Part shown: piece by piece, positions 1 through 5,932 of the stretch
How positions within the stretch are numbered: position 1 is the stretch's first letter
Layout: each line of letters starts with the position of its first letter
From: Micrococcaceae bacterium UBA4005
GTDB taxonomy: Bacteria; Actinomycetota; Actinomycetes; Actinomycetales; Micrococcaceae
Assembly: GCA_002384315.1 (NCBI GenBank)
Contig: DGBL01000239.1
Location: forward strand, 1-5,932
Direction: 5' to 3'
Length of the DNA: 5,932 nucleotides
Position numbers and translations under genes: made by a program
Notes under the pieces: model-generated
Database searches by the model: none
Seen by the model: only the letters and a program-made list of their open reading frames with translations
What the model was told of the DNA's origin: nothing

Positions 1-1
1 G

Positions 2-55
2 AGTGGGAACGGACCGCTTGCCTCGCCCCGGACGGCCAGCCAGGAGGGGGCATGA
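2..55 (+). CDS. Possible C-terminal tail of an upstream gene (partial)
   Basis: The frame starting at base 2 is open from the left edge to a TGA at 53-55. It encodes about 17 residues ending in ASQEGA. Its stop overlaps the ATG of the regulator gene at 52 as ATGA, a common arrangement in actinobacterial operons. Third codon positions are mostly G or C, which fits coding DNA but is weak evidence over so short a stretch. No domain can be recognised. If real, the regulator would be co-transcribed with, and possibly translationally coupled to, an upstream gene. Alternatively this is simply non-coding leader DNA. Confidence 0.33.
   Translation, partial: SGNGPLASPRTASQEGA
42..47 (+). promoter_or_regulatory. 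Ribosome binding site of the XRE-cupin gene
   Basis: AGGAGG lies four bases before the ATG at 52. It decides the start: the reading frame is open back to the window edge without a stop, so a longer N-terminus cannot be excluded from the frame alone, but this strong Shine-Dalgarno favours 52. Confidence 0.7.
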
Positions 56-630
56 AAGCTCTCCCGGTGGAACCTGCCAACACCCCGGTGGCCATTGGCT
101 GGCGCATCCGTGCCATCCGCCAAGGCCAGCGCATGACGATCGAGCAGGTGGCCGAATCGACCGGTCTCACCAAGGGATTCCTCAGTCGGGTGGAGCGTGA
201 CCTCACCTCGCCTTCCGTGGCCTCGCTCGTGACTCTCTGCCAGGTGCTTTCCATCCCGATCGGGGACCTGTTCCTTGCGCCGGAGACACACCTCACCCGA
301 CTAGCTGAGGCCCCGCGCATCAGCCTGGGTGGGGAGGGAATAGCCGAGCATCTGCTCACCTCCCGGTCCGAGCGCAGGCTCCAGGTCATCCGGGCCGTCA
401 TCGAACCGCGCGGACGCGGTGAGGATGAACTGTATTCGGTGGATTGCGAGGTCGAAACCCTACATGTGGTGCAAGGGCGCCTGGAGTTGATCCTTTCCAA
501 CGAACGCTTCGTTCTCGAGCAGGGAGACACACTCACCTTCCCCGGTCGGGAACCGCATACCTGGGTAAACCCGGCGGACGAGCAGGCCATCGTGCTGTGG
601 ACACTTGTCCCGGCAGCCTCCAGCAATTAG
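52..630 (+). CDS. XRE-family transcriptional regulator with C-terminal cupin domain
   Basis: Predicted cytoplasmic DNA-binding regulator of 192 residues, the usual size for HTH-cupin regulators such as E. coli PuuR. Residues ~16-74 form an XRE/Cro helix-turn-helix, with recognition helix TKGFLSRVERD at 40-50 followed by SPSVASLVTLCQVL. Residues ~108-187 form a cupin barrel with the pattern LHVVQGRLEL, a GDTLTFPGREPHTW stretch and His169 at the position expected for the second cupin motif. Cupin domains in this family usually sense a small ligand. The gene is followed after 76 bases by a ureohydrolase and a ThDP enzyme on the same strand, and PuuR-type proteins repress polyamine catabolism, so the inferred ligand is a guanidino compound, polyamine or derivative. 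Whether it activates or represses cannot be read from the sequence. Assignment to the family is secure; the ligand is inference. Confidence 0.92.
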   Translation: MKALPVEPANTPVAIGWRIRAIRQGQRMTIEQVAESTGLTKGFLSRVERDLTSPSVASLVTLCQVLSIPIGDLFLAPETHLTRLAEAPRISLGGEGIAEHLLTSRSERRLQVIRAVIEPRGRGEDELYSVDCEVETLHVVQGRLELILSNERFVLEQGDTLTFPGREPHTWVNPADEQAIVLWTLVPAASSN

Positions 631-655
631 CCTGTAGAAAAACTTATGATGCATA
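605..655 (+). promoter_or_regulatory. Candidate promoter/operator before the ureohydrolase gene
   Basis: The 76-base gap between the regulator and ureohydrolase genes opens with an AT-rich patch (636-656) that stands out against the GC-rich surroundings. Two weak promoter readings are possible. One is TTGTCC (605-610), 17 bases, then TAGCCT (628-633), which overlaps the regulator stop codon. The other is a single good -10-like hexamer TATGAT (645-650) without a clear -35. A small dyad TATG-ATG-CATA (645-655) covers the second site and could be an operator for the adjacent regulator. Read-through from the upstream gene could also be sufficient. Confidence 0.28.
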
Positions 656-706
656 TTGGACAACGCACCACAGGGTGACGCTCGGTCCGGGGATTGGAAA
701 TCGACT

Positions 707-1696
707 ATGGATGAACAACGCATCACTGCCGGCGGAAAACTAGGCCAGATCGATGGGACCCGCGTGCCGCGGTTTTCCGGCGCCGCTACCTACGCCCGCC
801 TCCCACGCCTTGACCAGGTGGACCGCGCCGACGTCGTCGTGGTGGGCGTTCCGTTCGACTCAGGGGTTTCCTACCGGCCGGGGGCACGTTTCGGCGCGAA
901 CCATGTGCGCGAATCCTCCCGGCTGCTGCGCCCCTACAACCCGGCCCTTGACATCTCCCCGTTCGAGCGGGCCCAGCTCGCTGATGCCGGGGACATGGCG
1001 GTCAATCCGTTCAACATTGGCGAAGCGATCGAGACCATCGAGGGTAATGCCCTCGATCTGACGGCAGGCGGAGAACGGTTGCTCACCCTCGGCGGGGATC
1101 ACACCATTGCACTGCCGCTGCTGCGTGCGGCGGCTAAGCGTGCCGGCGAGCCCGTGGCGCTGCTGCACTTCGATGCCCATCTGGATACGTGGGATACCTA
1201 TTTCGGCGCCGAGTACACCCACGGGACTCCGTTCCGCCGGGCCGTCGAGGAAGGAATCCTGGACACTGAAGCCATCTCCCACGTTGGCACCCGCGGCCCG
1301 TTGTACGGCGTACGGGACCTCGCTGAGGACCGCAGGCTCGGGTTCGGGATTCTCACCTCCTCCGACGTGTTCCGCCGCGGGGTCGATGAGGTCGTGGCTG
1401 CCCTGCGCGAACGCATCGGCGCCCGGCCGCTCTATATCTCGATAGATATCGACGTCCTCGATCCCGCCCACGCCCCAGGCACCGGCACCCCGGAGGCGGG
1501 CGGTCTGACCAGCCGCGAGCTATTGGAGATCCTGCGTGGACTGCGCGGAATGAACCTCATTGGAGCGGACGTCGTGGAGGTCGCCCCAGCCTACGACCAT
1601 GCCGAAATCACCGGTGTGGCGGCGTCCCACGTGGCCTACGATCTGGTGAGCCTCATGGCCGACAATCTTGGACCAGCTACGGATGCAGGCAGCTGA
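707..1696 (+). CDS. speB: Ureohydrolase of the agmatinase/guanidinobutyrase family
   Basis: Predicted cytoplasmic binuclear-Mn enzyme that hydrolyses a guanidino group to urea and an amine. From the ATG at 707 it has 329 residues, slightly over the ~300-320 typical for agmatinases. All metal-ligand motifs are present: GGDHT (His132), FDAHLD (Asp156, His158, Asp160) and SIDIDVLDP (Asp247, Asp249), followed by [10 protein letters not shown] and Glu291 in VVEVAP. His172-Gly173 lies in the substrate-loop position (THGTPF). The frame extends back to a TTG at 656, but the ATG at 707 is preferred: the extra 17 residues (starting MDNAPQGD) look unlike family N-termini and the TTG lacks a Shine-Dalgarno. 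The ATG itself has only a weak purine stretch (GGAAA) upstream. The gene overlaps the ThDP gene by one base. The family is certain, but agmatine, 4-guanidinobutyrate and 3-guanidinopropionate cannot be told apart here. The symbol is the generic family label; the neighbours make a guanidino acid at least as likely as agmatine. Confidence 0.94.
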   Translation: MDEQRITAGGKLGQIDGTRVPRFSGAATYARLPRLDQVDRADVVVVGVPFDSGVSYRPGARFGANHVRESSRLLRPYNPALDISPFERAQLADAGDMAVNPFNIGEAIETIEGNALDLTAGGERLLTLGGDHTIALPLLRAAAKRAGEPVALLHFDAHLDTWDTYFGAEYTHGTPFRRAVEEGILDTEAISHVGTRGPLYGVRDLAEDRRLGFGILTSSDVFRRGVDEVVAALRERIGARPLYISIDIDVLDPAHAPGTGTPEAGGLTSRELLEILRGLRGMNLIGADVVEVAPAYDHAEITGVAASHVAYDLVSLMADNLGPATDAGS

Positions 1697-3417
1697 TGGA
1701 CCTGACCGACGGCGCCGCCTCCGCCCCGCCGCAGCCGTTGACAGGGCACCGAAACGGTGGAGACCTAGTGGTGGAGACGCTCAGCGCGCTGGGGGCGACC
1801 ACTGTCTTCGGAATCCCCGGACAGCACGCGCTCGGCCTCTTTGATGCGCTCTCCCGTTCCTCGTTGCGGTTCGTGTCCTCCCGGGTGGAAAACAACTCAG
1901 CCTTCGCCGCCGACGGTTTCTCCAGGGCCACCAACAAGGTGGGGGTCCTTTTCCTCTCCACGGGCCCCGGGGCGCTGACCGCACTGGCCGGTCTGCAGGA
2001 GGCGTACGCTACCGGGGTACCGATGGTGGTCATTGCCAGCCAGATCCCGCTGGAGGGACTCGGCGCCCGGCGCAAGGGAATGCTCCACCAGCTCGATGAC
2101 CAGAAAGCTTCGGCCGCGAACGTCACCAAGAGCCAGCGCCTCATCCAGCACGCCTCGGGAATTCCCTCCGCGATCCAGGACGCATGGACCGAGGCGGTGT
2201 CCTCGCCGCAAGGGCCGGTGTGGATCGAAGTTCCGCAGAACGTGCTCCTGGACCCCGTGATGGTTCCCCGGGTCGAGGACGCCCGCGCAGACCCGTTCGA
2301 TAATCCGCCGCGCATCGAGTTGGTGCGCGAGGCCGCCCGCTGGCTCAGCGAATCCTGCCGTCCGGCCATCATCGCAGGCGGCGGGACGCGCCGTGGCCAC
2401 GCTGAGGGGCCGCTGTTATCGATTGCGGAAAAGCTCGGCGCGCCCGTGGTGTGCTCCCCAGGCGGTAACGGCGCGTTTCCCTGGGACCATGAATTGTCCC
2501 TGCAGGCCTGGGTCGAGGACCGTCATGTTACCGACGTGTTGGAGGATGCAGACGTCCTGTTGGTTATTGGATCATCGCTGGGGGAGGTGACCTCGAACTA
2601 CTTCACGCTCGAACCACGCGGACGGATCATCCAGATCGATGCCGAGCCGCGCGTGCTCGAATCCAACCGTCCGGCATTGGGAATCCGTGCAGACGCTGGG
2701 CAGGCGCTGCGCGCCCTCGATGACGCGCTTCCGGTTTTGGACCGCTCGCGACTGCCTGGCTACGACCCAGCGCGGTTGGTCGCCGGAACCCTCGCTGCGG
2801 TTCGTTCGCGCCTCGACGCGCAGCCACTGGAGCTCGAACGCCGGTTCATGGCGGATATCCGCCAGGCGGTGCCCGCAGGCATGCAGACGTTCTGGGACAT
2901 GACCATTTCCGCATACTGGGCGTGGAGTTGCTGGGACGCCCGCACGGGCCAGTTCCACTCAGCCCAGGGTGCCGGAGGGCTCGGGTACGGCTTTCCGGGT
3001 GCGCTGGGAGGATCGGTAGGCCTTGCCGGGGAAGGTCTTCCGGCGCGGGTGCTTGCAGTATCAGGGGATGGTTCGGCGATGTACTCGATCGCGGAACTTG
3101 CCACCGCGCGCCAGCACAATCTGCCCGTGACCTGGCTGATTGTCGACGACGGCGGCTACGGGATCCTGCGCGAATACATGCAGGGCGCCTTCGGGAAAGC
3201 CACCGCGACGGAATTGGTCCGACCGGATTTCGTGAAACTGGCGGAGGCGTTCGGGGTCCCTGCCCGGAAAGTGGCCCCTGAAGACGTCGGCCCCGCACTG
3301 GAGGAATCGTTGGCCGCGGACGGGCCGAACGTCGTCGTCGTTCAGAGGCTGCTACGCCTCTTCGCCCCGACCCATCTGCCGAGCCGCCCCCCAACTGAAT
3401 CGAGTGGCCACACCTAA
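1696..3417 (+). CDS. Thiamine-diphosphate-dependent enzyme, acetolactate synthase/2-oxoacid decarboxylase family
   Basis: A 573-residue protein with the full three-domain ThDP fold, matching the usual 550-600. The N-terminal pyrimidine-binding domain (~20-185) carries the activating glutamate Glu65 in SSRVENNSAFAADGFSR. A central domain (~205-345) includes AGGGTRRG and DADVLLVIGSSLGE. The C-terminal diphosphate-binding domain (~385-553) has GDG at 457-459 and, after 24 residues, DDGGYG at 484-489, where many relatives have NN. The segment MLHQLDDQ (129-136) resembles the LHE..DQ region I recall in 2-oxoacid decarboxylases of the AruI type. It starts within the ureohydrolase stop (TGATG), so the two are translationally coupled and probably act on connected metabolites. 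The last five codons (SSGHT) are encoded by the left arm of the terminator hairpin. A 2-oxoarginine (5-guanidino-2-oxopentanoate) decarboxylase role is inferred from context. It is unlikely to be biosynthetic acetolactate synthase, since no small subunit or ilvC neighbours it. Other options are benzoylformate-type or other 2-oxoacid decarboxylases. Confidence 0.9.
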   Translation: MDLTDGAASAPPQPLTGHRNGGDLVVETLSALGATTVFGIPGQHALGLFDALSRSSLRFVSSRVENNSAFAADGFSRATNKVGVLFLSTGPGALTALAGLQEAYATGVPMVVIASQIPLEGLGARRKGMLHQLDDQKASAANVTKSQRLIQHASGIPSAIQDAWTEAVSSPQGPVWIEVPQNVLLDPVMVPRVEDARADPFDNPPRIELVREAARWLSESCRPAIIAGGGTRRGHAEGPLLSIAEKLGAPVVCSPGGNGAFPWDHELSLQAWVEDRHVTDVLEDADVLLVIGSSLGEVTSNYFTLEPRGRIIQIDAEPRVLESNRPALGIRADAGQALRALDDALPVLDRSRLPGYDPARLVAGTLAAVRSRLDAQPLELERRFMADIRQAVPAGMQTFWDMTISAYWAWSCWDARTGQFHSAQGAGGLGYGFPGALGGSVGLAGEGLPARVLAVSGDGSAMYSIAELATARQHNLPVTWLIVDDGGYGILREYMQGAFGKATATELVRPDFVKLAEAFGVPARKVAPEDVGPALEESLAADGPNVVVVQRLLRLFAPTHLPSRPPTESSGHT

Positions 3418-3459
3418 CCAGCCCAGAGTGTTCAGGGCGGTTAGGTGTGGCCACTCGAT
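3399..3459. terminator. Bidirectional hairpin terminator between convergent genes
   Basis: A perfect 21-bp inverted repeat (left arm 3399-3419, right arm 3439-3459). After a one-base bulge the inner segments GCCC (3421-3424) and GGGC (3435-3438) extend the stem, leaving a 10-base loop. There is no U-tract on either strand, as is common for actinobacterial terminators. It sits between the 3' ends of the ThDP gene (plus) and rpf (minus) and can serve both. The TAA stop of the ThDP gene (3415-3417) lies inside the left arm. Confidence 0.8.
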
Positions 3460-3477
3460 GTGCCGTGAGGCTGGGTC

Positions 3478-4285
<808 letters not shown>

Positions 4286-4291
4286 CGATCT

Positions 4292-4320
4292 ACGCTAAGC
4301 CATTGAAGGATCGTTGCCAA
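4292..4320 (-). promoter_or_regulatory. Candidate rpf promoter
   Basis: On the minus strand, TTGGCA (4320-4315) and TAGCGT (4297-4292) are separated by exactly 17 bases. This fits a housekeeping sigma-A-type promoter with actinobacterial TANNNT -10 usage. The start would be near 4285. It is the best-spaced promoter-like pair I found upstream of rpf. Confidence 0.45.
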
Positions 4321-4334
4321 ATCGAGATATATTT

Positions 4335-4372
4335 CTGCAGGGCTGGGGCGATCGGATTATGCCCAGATGCAG
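4335..4372. repeat. Interrupted inverted repeat upstream of the rpf promoter
   Basis: CTGCA (4335-4339) and CTGGG (4343-4347) are matched by CCCAG (4362-4366) and TGCAG (4368-4372), giving 10 bp of pairing interrupted by GGG opposite A, with a 14-base centre. It lies just behind the candidate rpf -35 and about 95 bases before the thioesterase start. It could be a regulator-binding dyad shared by the divergent genes; there is no direct evidence for that. Confidence 0.35.
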
Positions 4373-4430
4373 TAAAATGCCACCCGTTTTCCGTGCCAGC
4401 AGGCTGGGAATCAGTCCGCCTCCGGGCCCA

Positions 4431-4461
4431 GTGGATTCGGCGGCTATCCACCCTGTAGAAC
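4431..4461 (+). promoter_or_regulatory. Dyad and -10-like element directly before the thioesterase gene
   Basis: GTGGAT (4431-4436) and ATCCAC (4446-4451) form a perfect 6-9-6 inverted repeat of operator size. TAGAAC (4456-4461) ends six bases before the ATG at 4468, which is where a -10 box would sit for a leaderless transcript. There is no Shine-Dalgarno before this ATG (the preceding bases are CATAACA), supporting leaderless translation. No convincing -35 is present, and the last base of the -10 is not the preferred T. Confidence 0.35.
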
Positions 4462-4467
4462 ATAACA

Positions 4468-4938
4468 ATGCTTACACCAGAAAATTCCATCACCTGCAAG
4501 GTGCCGGCGCGCTGGAGCGATATGGACGCTTACGGACATATCAACAATGTGCAGGTGCTTCGGCTCCTTGAGGAAGCCCGGATCCAGGCCTTTGGGCCAC
4601 CAGCAGGCACGGGCGCGGAAGGCCAACCGCCGCGGGTGGAGTTGTTCTCGACACTCGACGCGACAGTGCAGGCTCTCGTGGCTGAACATCGAGTCCGCTA
4701 TCTCGCCGCGCTGGAGTATCGCAACATTCCGCTGTGCATCGACGTCTGGGTCAGTGCAGTCAAGGGCGCGAGTCTCACTCTCGACTATGTGATTTCAGAC
4801 CCGGTGACTTTCACGCACTGTGTGAAGGCGACCACCGTTCTGGTCTTCGTTAATGTTGCTAACGGGGCAGTTCAGCGACTCACGGACCGCCAGCGGGAAC
4901 TCACCGCGGTGTTCCTCGGGGACCCGGTGTTCGGCTAG
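4468..4938 (+). CDS. Hotdog-fold acyl-CoA thioesterase, 4HBT family
   Basis: Predicted cytoplasmic thioesterase of 156 residues that would hydrolyse an acyl- or aroyl-CoA thioester. The N-terminal signature RWSDMDAYGHINN (15-27) is typical of the YbgC/FadM/4-hydroxybenzoyl-CoA-thioesterase group, with Asp20 in the usual catalytic-acid position, followed by the central helix VLRLLEEARIQAF (30-42). Then come strands around HRVRYLAALEY, CIDVWVSAVKGASLTLDY and CVKATTVLVFVNV. A short insertion rich in Gly/Pro/Ala (44-55) follows the helix. The start at 4468 puts the signature at the usual distance from the N-terminus but has no Shine-Dalgarno. The gene stands alone, divergent from rpf and convergent with the formaldehyde dehydrogenase, so the context gives no substrate. 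Family is confident, substrate unknown. Confidence 0.9.
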   Translation: MLTPENSITCKVPARWSDMDAYGHINNVQVLRLLEEARIQAFGPPAGTGAEGQPPRVELFSTLDATVQALVAEHRVRYLAALEYRNIPLCIDVWVSAVKGASLTLDYVISDPVTFTHCVKATTVLVFVNVANGAVQRLTDRQRELTAVFLGDPVFG

Positions 4939-4985
4939 GCGCTGTGCCCGGGGAAGGTGGTCCCGCAGGTGTAGCGTGCCCAACG

Positions 4986-5031
4986 CCAGCGGGGTTGGCG
5001 GATGTCAAATAACGTCCGCCAACCCCGCTGG
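4986..5031. terminator. Large bidirectional hairpin terminator
   Basis: Perfect 17-bp arms (4986-5002 and 5015-5031) extended inward by a T-G wobble and two more pairs, leaving a six-base loop CAAATA. Outside the stem, GCCC-A-ACGC (4978-4986) and GCGTGGGC (5037-5044) can add a second helix. It lies 47 bases after the thioesterase stop and 31 bases after the formaldehyde dehydrogenase stop on the opposite strand, so it can end both transcripts. There is no U-tract. Confidence 0.85.
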
Positions 5032-5062
5032 GTATTGCGTGGGCTGCCAGTGCGGCTCGGCC

Positions 5063-5932
5063 TTACGCGGCTACGTAACCGTGTGGGTCGAGGACGTACT
5101 TCGTTGCTGCTCCTGCGTCGAATTCCTCGTAACCGCGAGGAGCATCCTCAAGGGAAATTGCCTTGGCGTTAACAGCCTTGGCGATCTGAACCTTGTCGTG
5201 CAGGATGGCCATCATCAATCCCCGGTTGTACTTCATGACCGGGCATTGCCCCGTAGTGAAGGACAGGGACTTCGCCCAGCCAGTGCCGAGGCTGATGGAC
5301 AGCGATCCAACCTTGGCCGCCTCGTCGATTCCGCCCGGGTCGCCGGTGACGTAAAGCCCGGGGATGCCGAGCGCGCCACCTGCGGCGGTGATGTCCATGA
5401 GCGAATTCAGCACGGTAGCCGGCGCCTCGTGGGAAGCATCCTTGCCGTGTCCGCGGGCTTCGAAGCCCACAGCGTCAACGCCACAGTCGACTTCCGGCAC
5501 ACCGAGCAACTGCTCGATCTGATCCGCAGGCGAACCCTTCGAGACATCTACGGTTTCGCAGCCGAAGCTCCTGGCCTGGGCCAGGCGGCCTTCGTTGAGG
5601 TCACCGACAATCACTACTGCGGCGCCGAGCAACTGCGCCGACGCGGCGGCGGCGAGGCCGACCGGGCCTGCACCAGCAATGTAGACGGTCGATCCGACGC
5701 CTACCCCGGCCGATACTGCGCCGTGGAAGCCGGTCGGGAAGATGTCCGAAAGCATGGTCAGGTCAAGGATCTTCTCGAGTGCCTGGTCCCGGTCGGGGAA
5801 CTTCAGCAGGTTCCAGTCCGCGTACGGCACCAGCACATATTCGGCTTGTCCGCCGACCCATCCGCCCATGTCCACGTAGCCATATGCGCTACCAGGACGG
5901 TCAGGGTTGACGTTCAGGCAGATGCCGGTCTT
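5063..5932 (-). CDS. fdhA: Glutathione-independent NAD-dependent formaldehyde dehydrogenase (5' end outside window)
   Basis: Zinc-dependent medium-chain dehydrogenase that oxidises formaldehyde (often also other aldehydes or alcohols) with tightly bound NAD, without glutathione or mycothiol. The frame is open from the stop at 5063-5065 to the right edge: 289 codons are visible, against ~399 for Pseudomonas putida FdhA, so ~110 N-terminal residues with most zinc ligands are missing. Features visible on the minus strand, numbered from the edge: TGICLNVNP (2-10), whose Cys5 matches the last structural-zinc cysteine; YGYVDMGGWVGGQAEYVLVP (17-36); LSDIFPTGFHGA (61-72), with Asp63 at the aspartate catalytic-zinc ligand of this subfamily; the Rossmann motif AGAGPVGLAAA (86-96); NAD-selecting Asp in IVGDLN (108-113); VDAVGFEARGHG; and the C-terminal EFDAGAATKYVLDPHG. 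These closely match the P. putida enzyme as I recall it. A GTG at 5875 in this frame is internal, not a start. Likely role: formaldehyde detoxification, for example from demethylation. Confidence 0.95.
   Translation of the reverse strand, partial: KTGICLNVNPDRPGSAYGYVDMGGWVGGQAEYVLVPYADWNLLKFPDRDQALEKILDLTMLSDIFPTGFHGAVSAGVGVGSTVYIAGAGPVGLAAAASAQLLGAAVVIVGDLNEGRLAQARSFGCETVDVSKGSPADQIEQLLGVPEVDCGVDAVGFEARGHGKDASHEAPATVLNSLMDITAAGGALGIPGLYVTGDPGGIDEAAKVGSLSISLGTGWAKSLSFTTGQCPVMKYNRGLMMAILHDKVQIAKAVNAKAISLEDAPRGYEEFDAGAATKYVLDPHGYVAA

Noticed and set aside
860..1471. 203-codon minus-strand open frame opposite the ureohydrolase
   Set aside because: Antisense to the conserved metal-binding motifs; no family features of its own.
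1677..2372. 231-codon minus-strand open frame opposite the ThDP gene start
   Set aside because: Low-complexity Ser/Arg/Pro composition, antisense to conserved ThDP motifs.
4335..4378. Plus-strand promoter using the -10-like TAAAAT at 4373-4378
   Set aside because: No acceptable -35 at 16-18 bases upstream and no extended -10; isolated AT-rich hexamers are not enough.
5063..5875. Formaldehyde dehydrogenase starting at the GTG at 5875
   Set aside because: The frame continues to the right edge with residues that match the conserved family sequence (for example TGICLNVNP and AYGY), so the GTG codes for an internal valine and the gene is cut by the window.

Overview
This window looks like a chromosomal segment from a high-GC actinobacterium, most likely an Arthrobacter-like member of the Micrococcaceae. 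The main reason is a secreted resuscitation-promoting factor with the Micrococcus luteus Rpf layout (signal peptide, Rpf domain, Pro/Val/Ala linker, C-terminal LysM). G/C-rich third codon positions and strong hairpins without U-tracts at the convergent gene ends agree with this. The genus assignment is inference.

Layout, left to right. A short reading frame at the left edge (2-55) may be the tail of an upstream gene, overlapping the next start by ATGA. Three plus-strand genes follow: an XRE-cupin regulator (52-630), a Mn-type ureohydrolase of the agmatinase family (707-1696) and a thiamine-diphosphate-dependent decarboxylase/synthase-like enzyme (1696-3417). The last two overlap by one base (TGATG). 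A 21-bp-armed hairpin (3399-3459), which includes the decarboxylase stop codon, separates this group from a minus-strand rpf gene (3478-4098). A divergent non-coding region (4099-4467) holds the probable rpf promoter, a potentially structured rpf leader and several dyads. It is followed by a plus-strand hotdog-fold thioesterase (4468-4938). A second large hairpin (4986-5031) lies between the thioesterase and a minus-strand gene for glutathione-independent, NAD-dependent formaldehyde dehydrogenase (5063 to the right edge), whose N-terminal ~110 codons lie outside the window.

How the genes may work together. The first three genes read as a small catabolic unit for a guanidino compound. A PuuR-like XRE-cupin regulator controls a guanidino-hydrolysing ureohydrolase that is translationally coupled to a 2-oxoacid-decarboxylase-like ThDP enzyme. 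The best-fitting precedent is the arginine transaminase route (2-oxoarginine decarboxylase AruI followed downstream by guanidinobutyrase GbuA), which would yield 4-aminobutyrate and urea. The aminotransferase and aldehyde dehydrogenase that route needs are not in the window, so this is a hypothesis. The rpf, thioesterase and formaldehyde dehydrogenase genes appear to be independent transcription units with no evident functional link to the first three.

No tRNA, rRNA, CRISPR array, insertion sequence or phage gene was seen. The most interesting unexplained part is the 370-bp region upstream of rpf.
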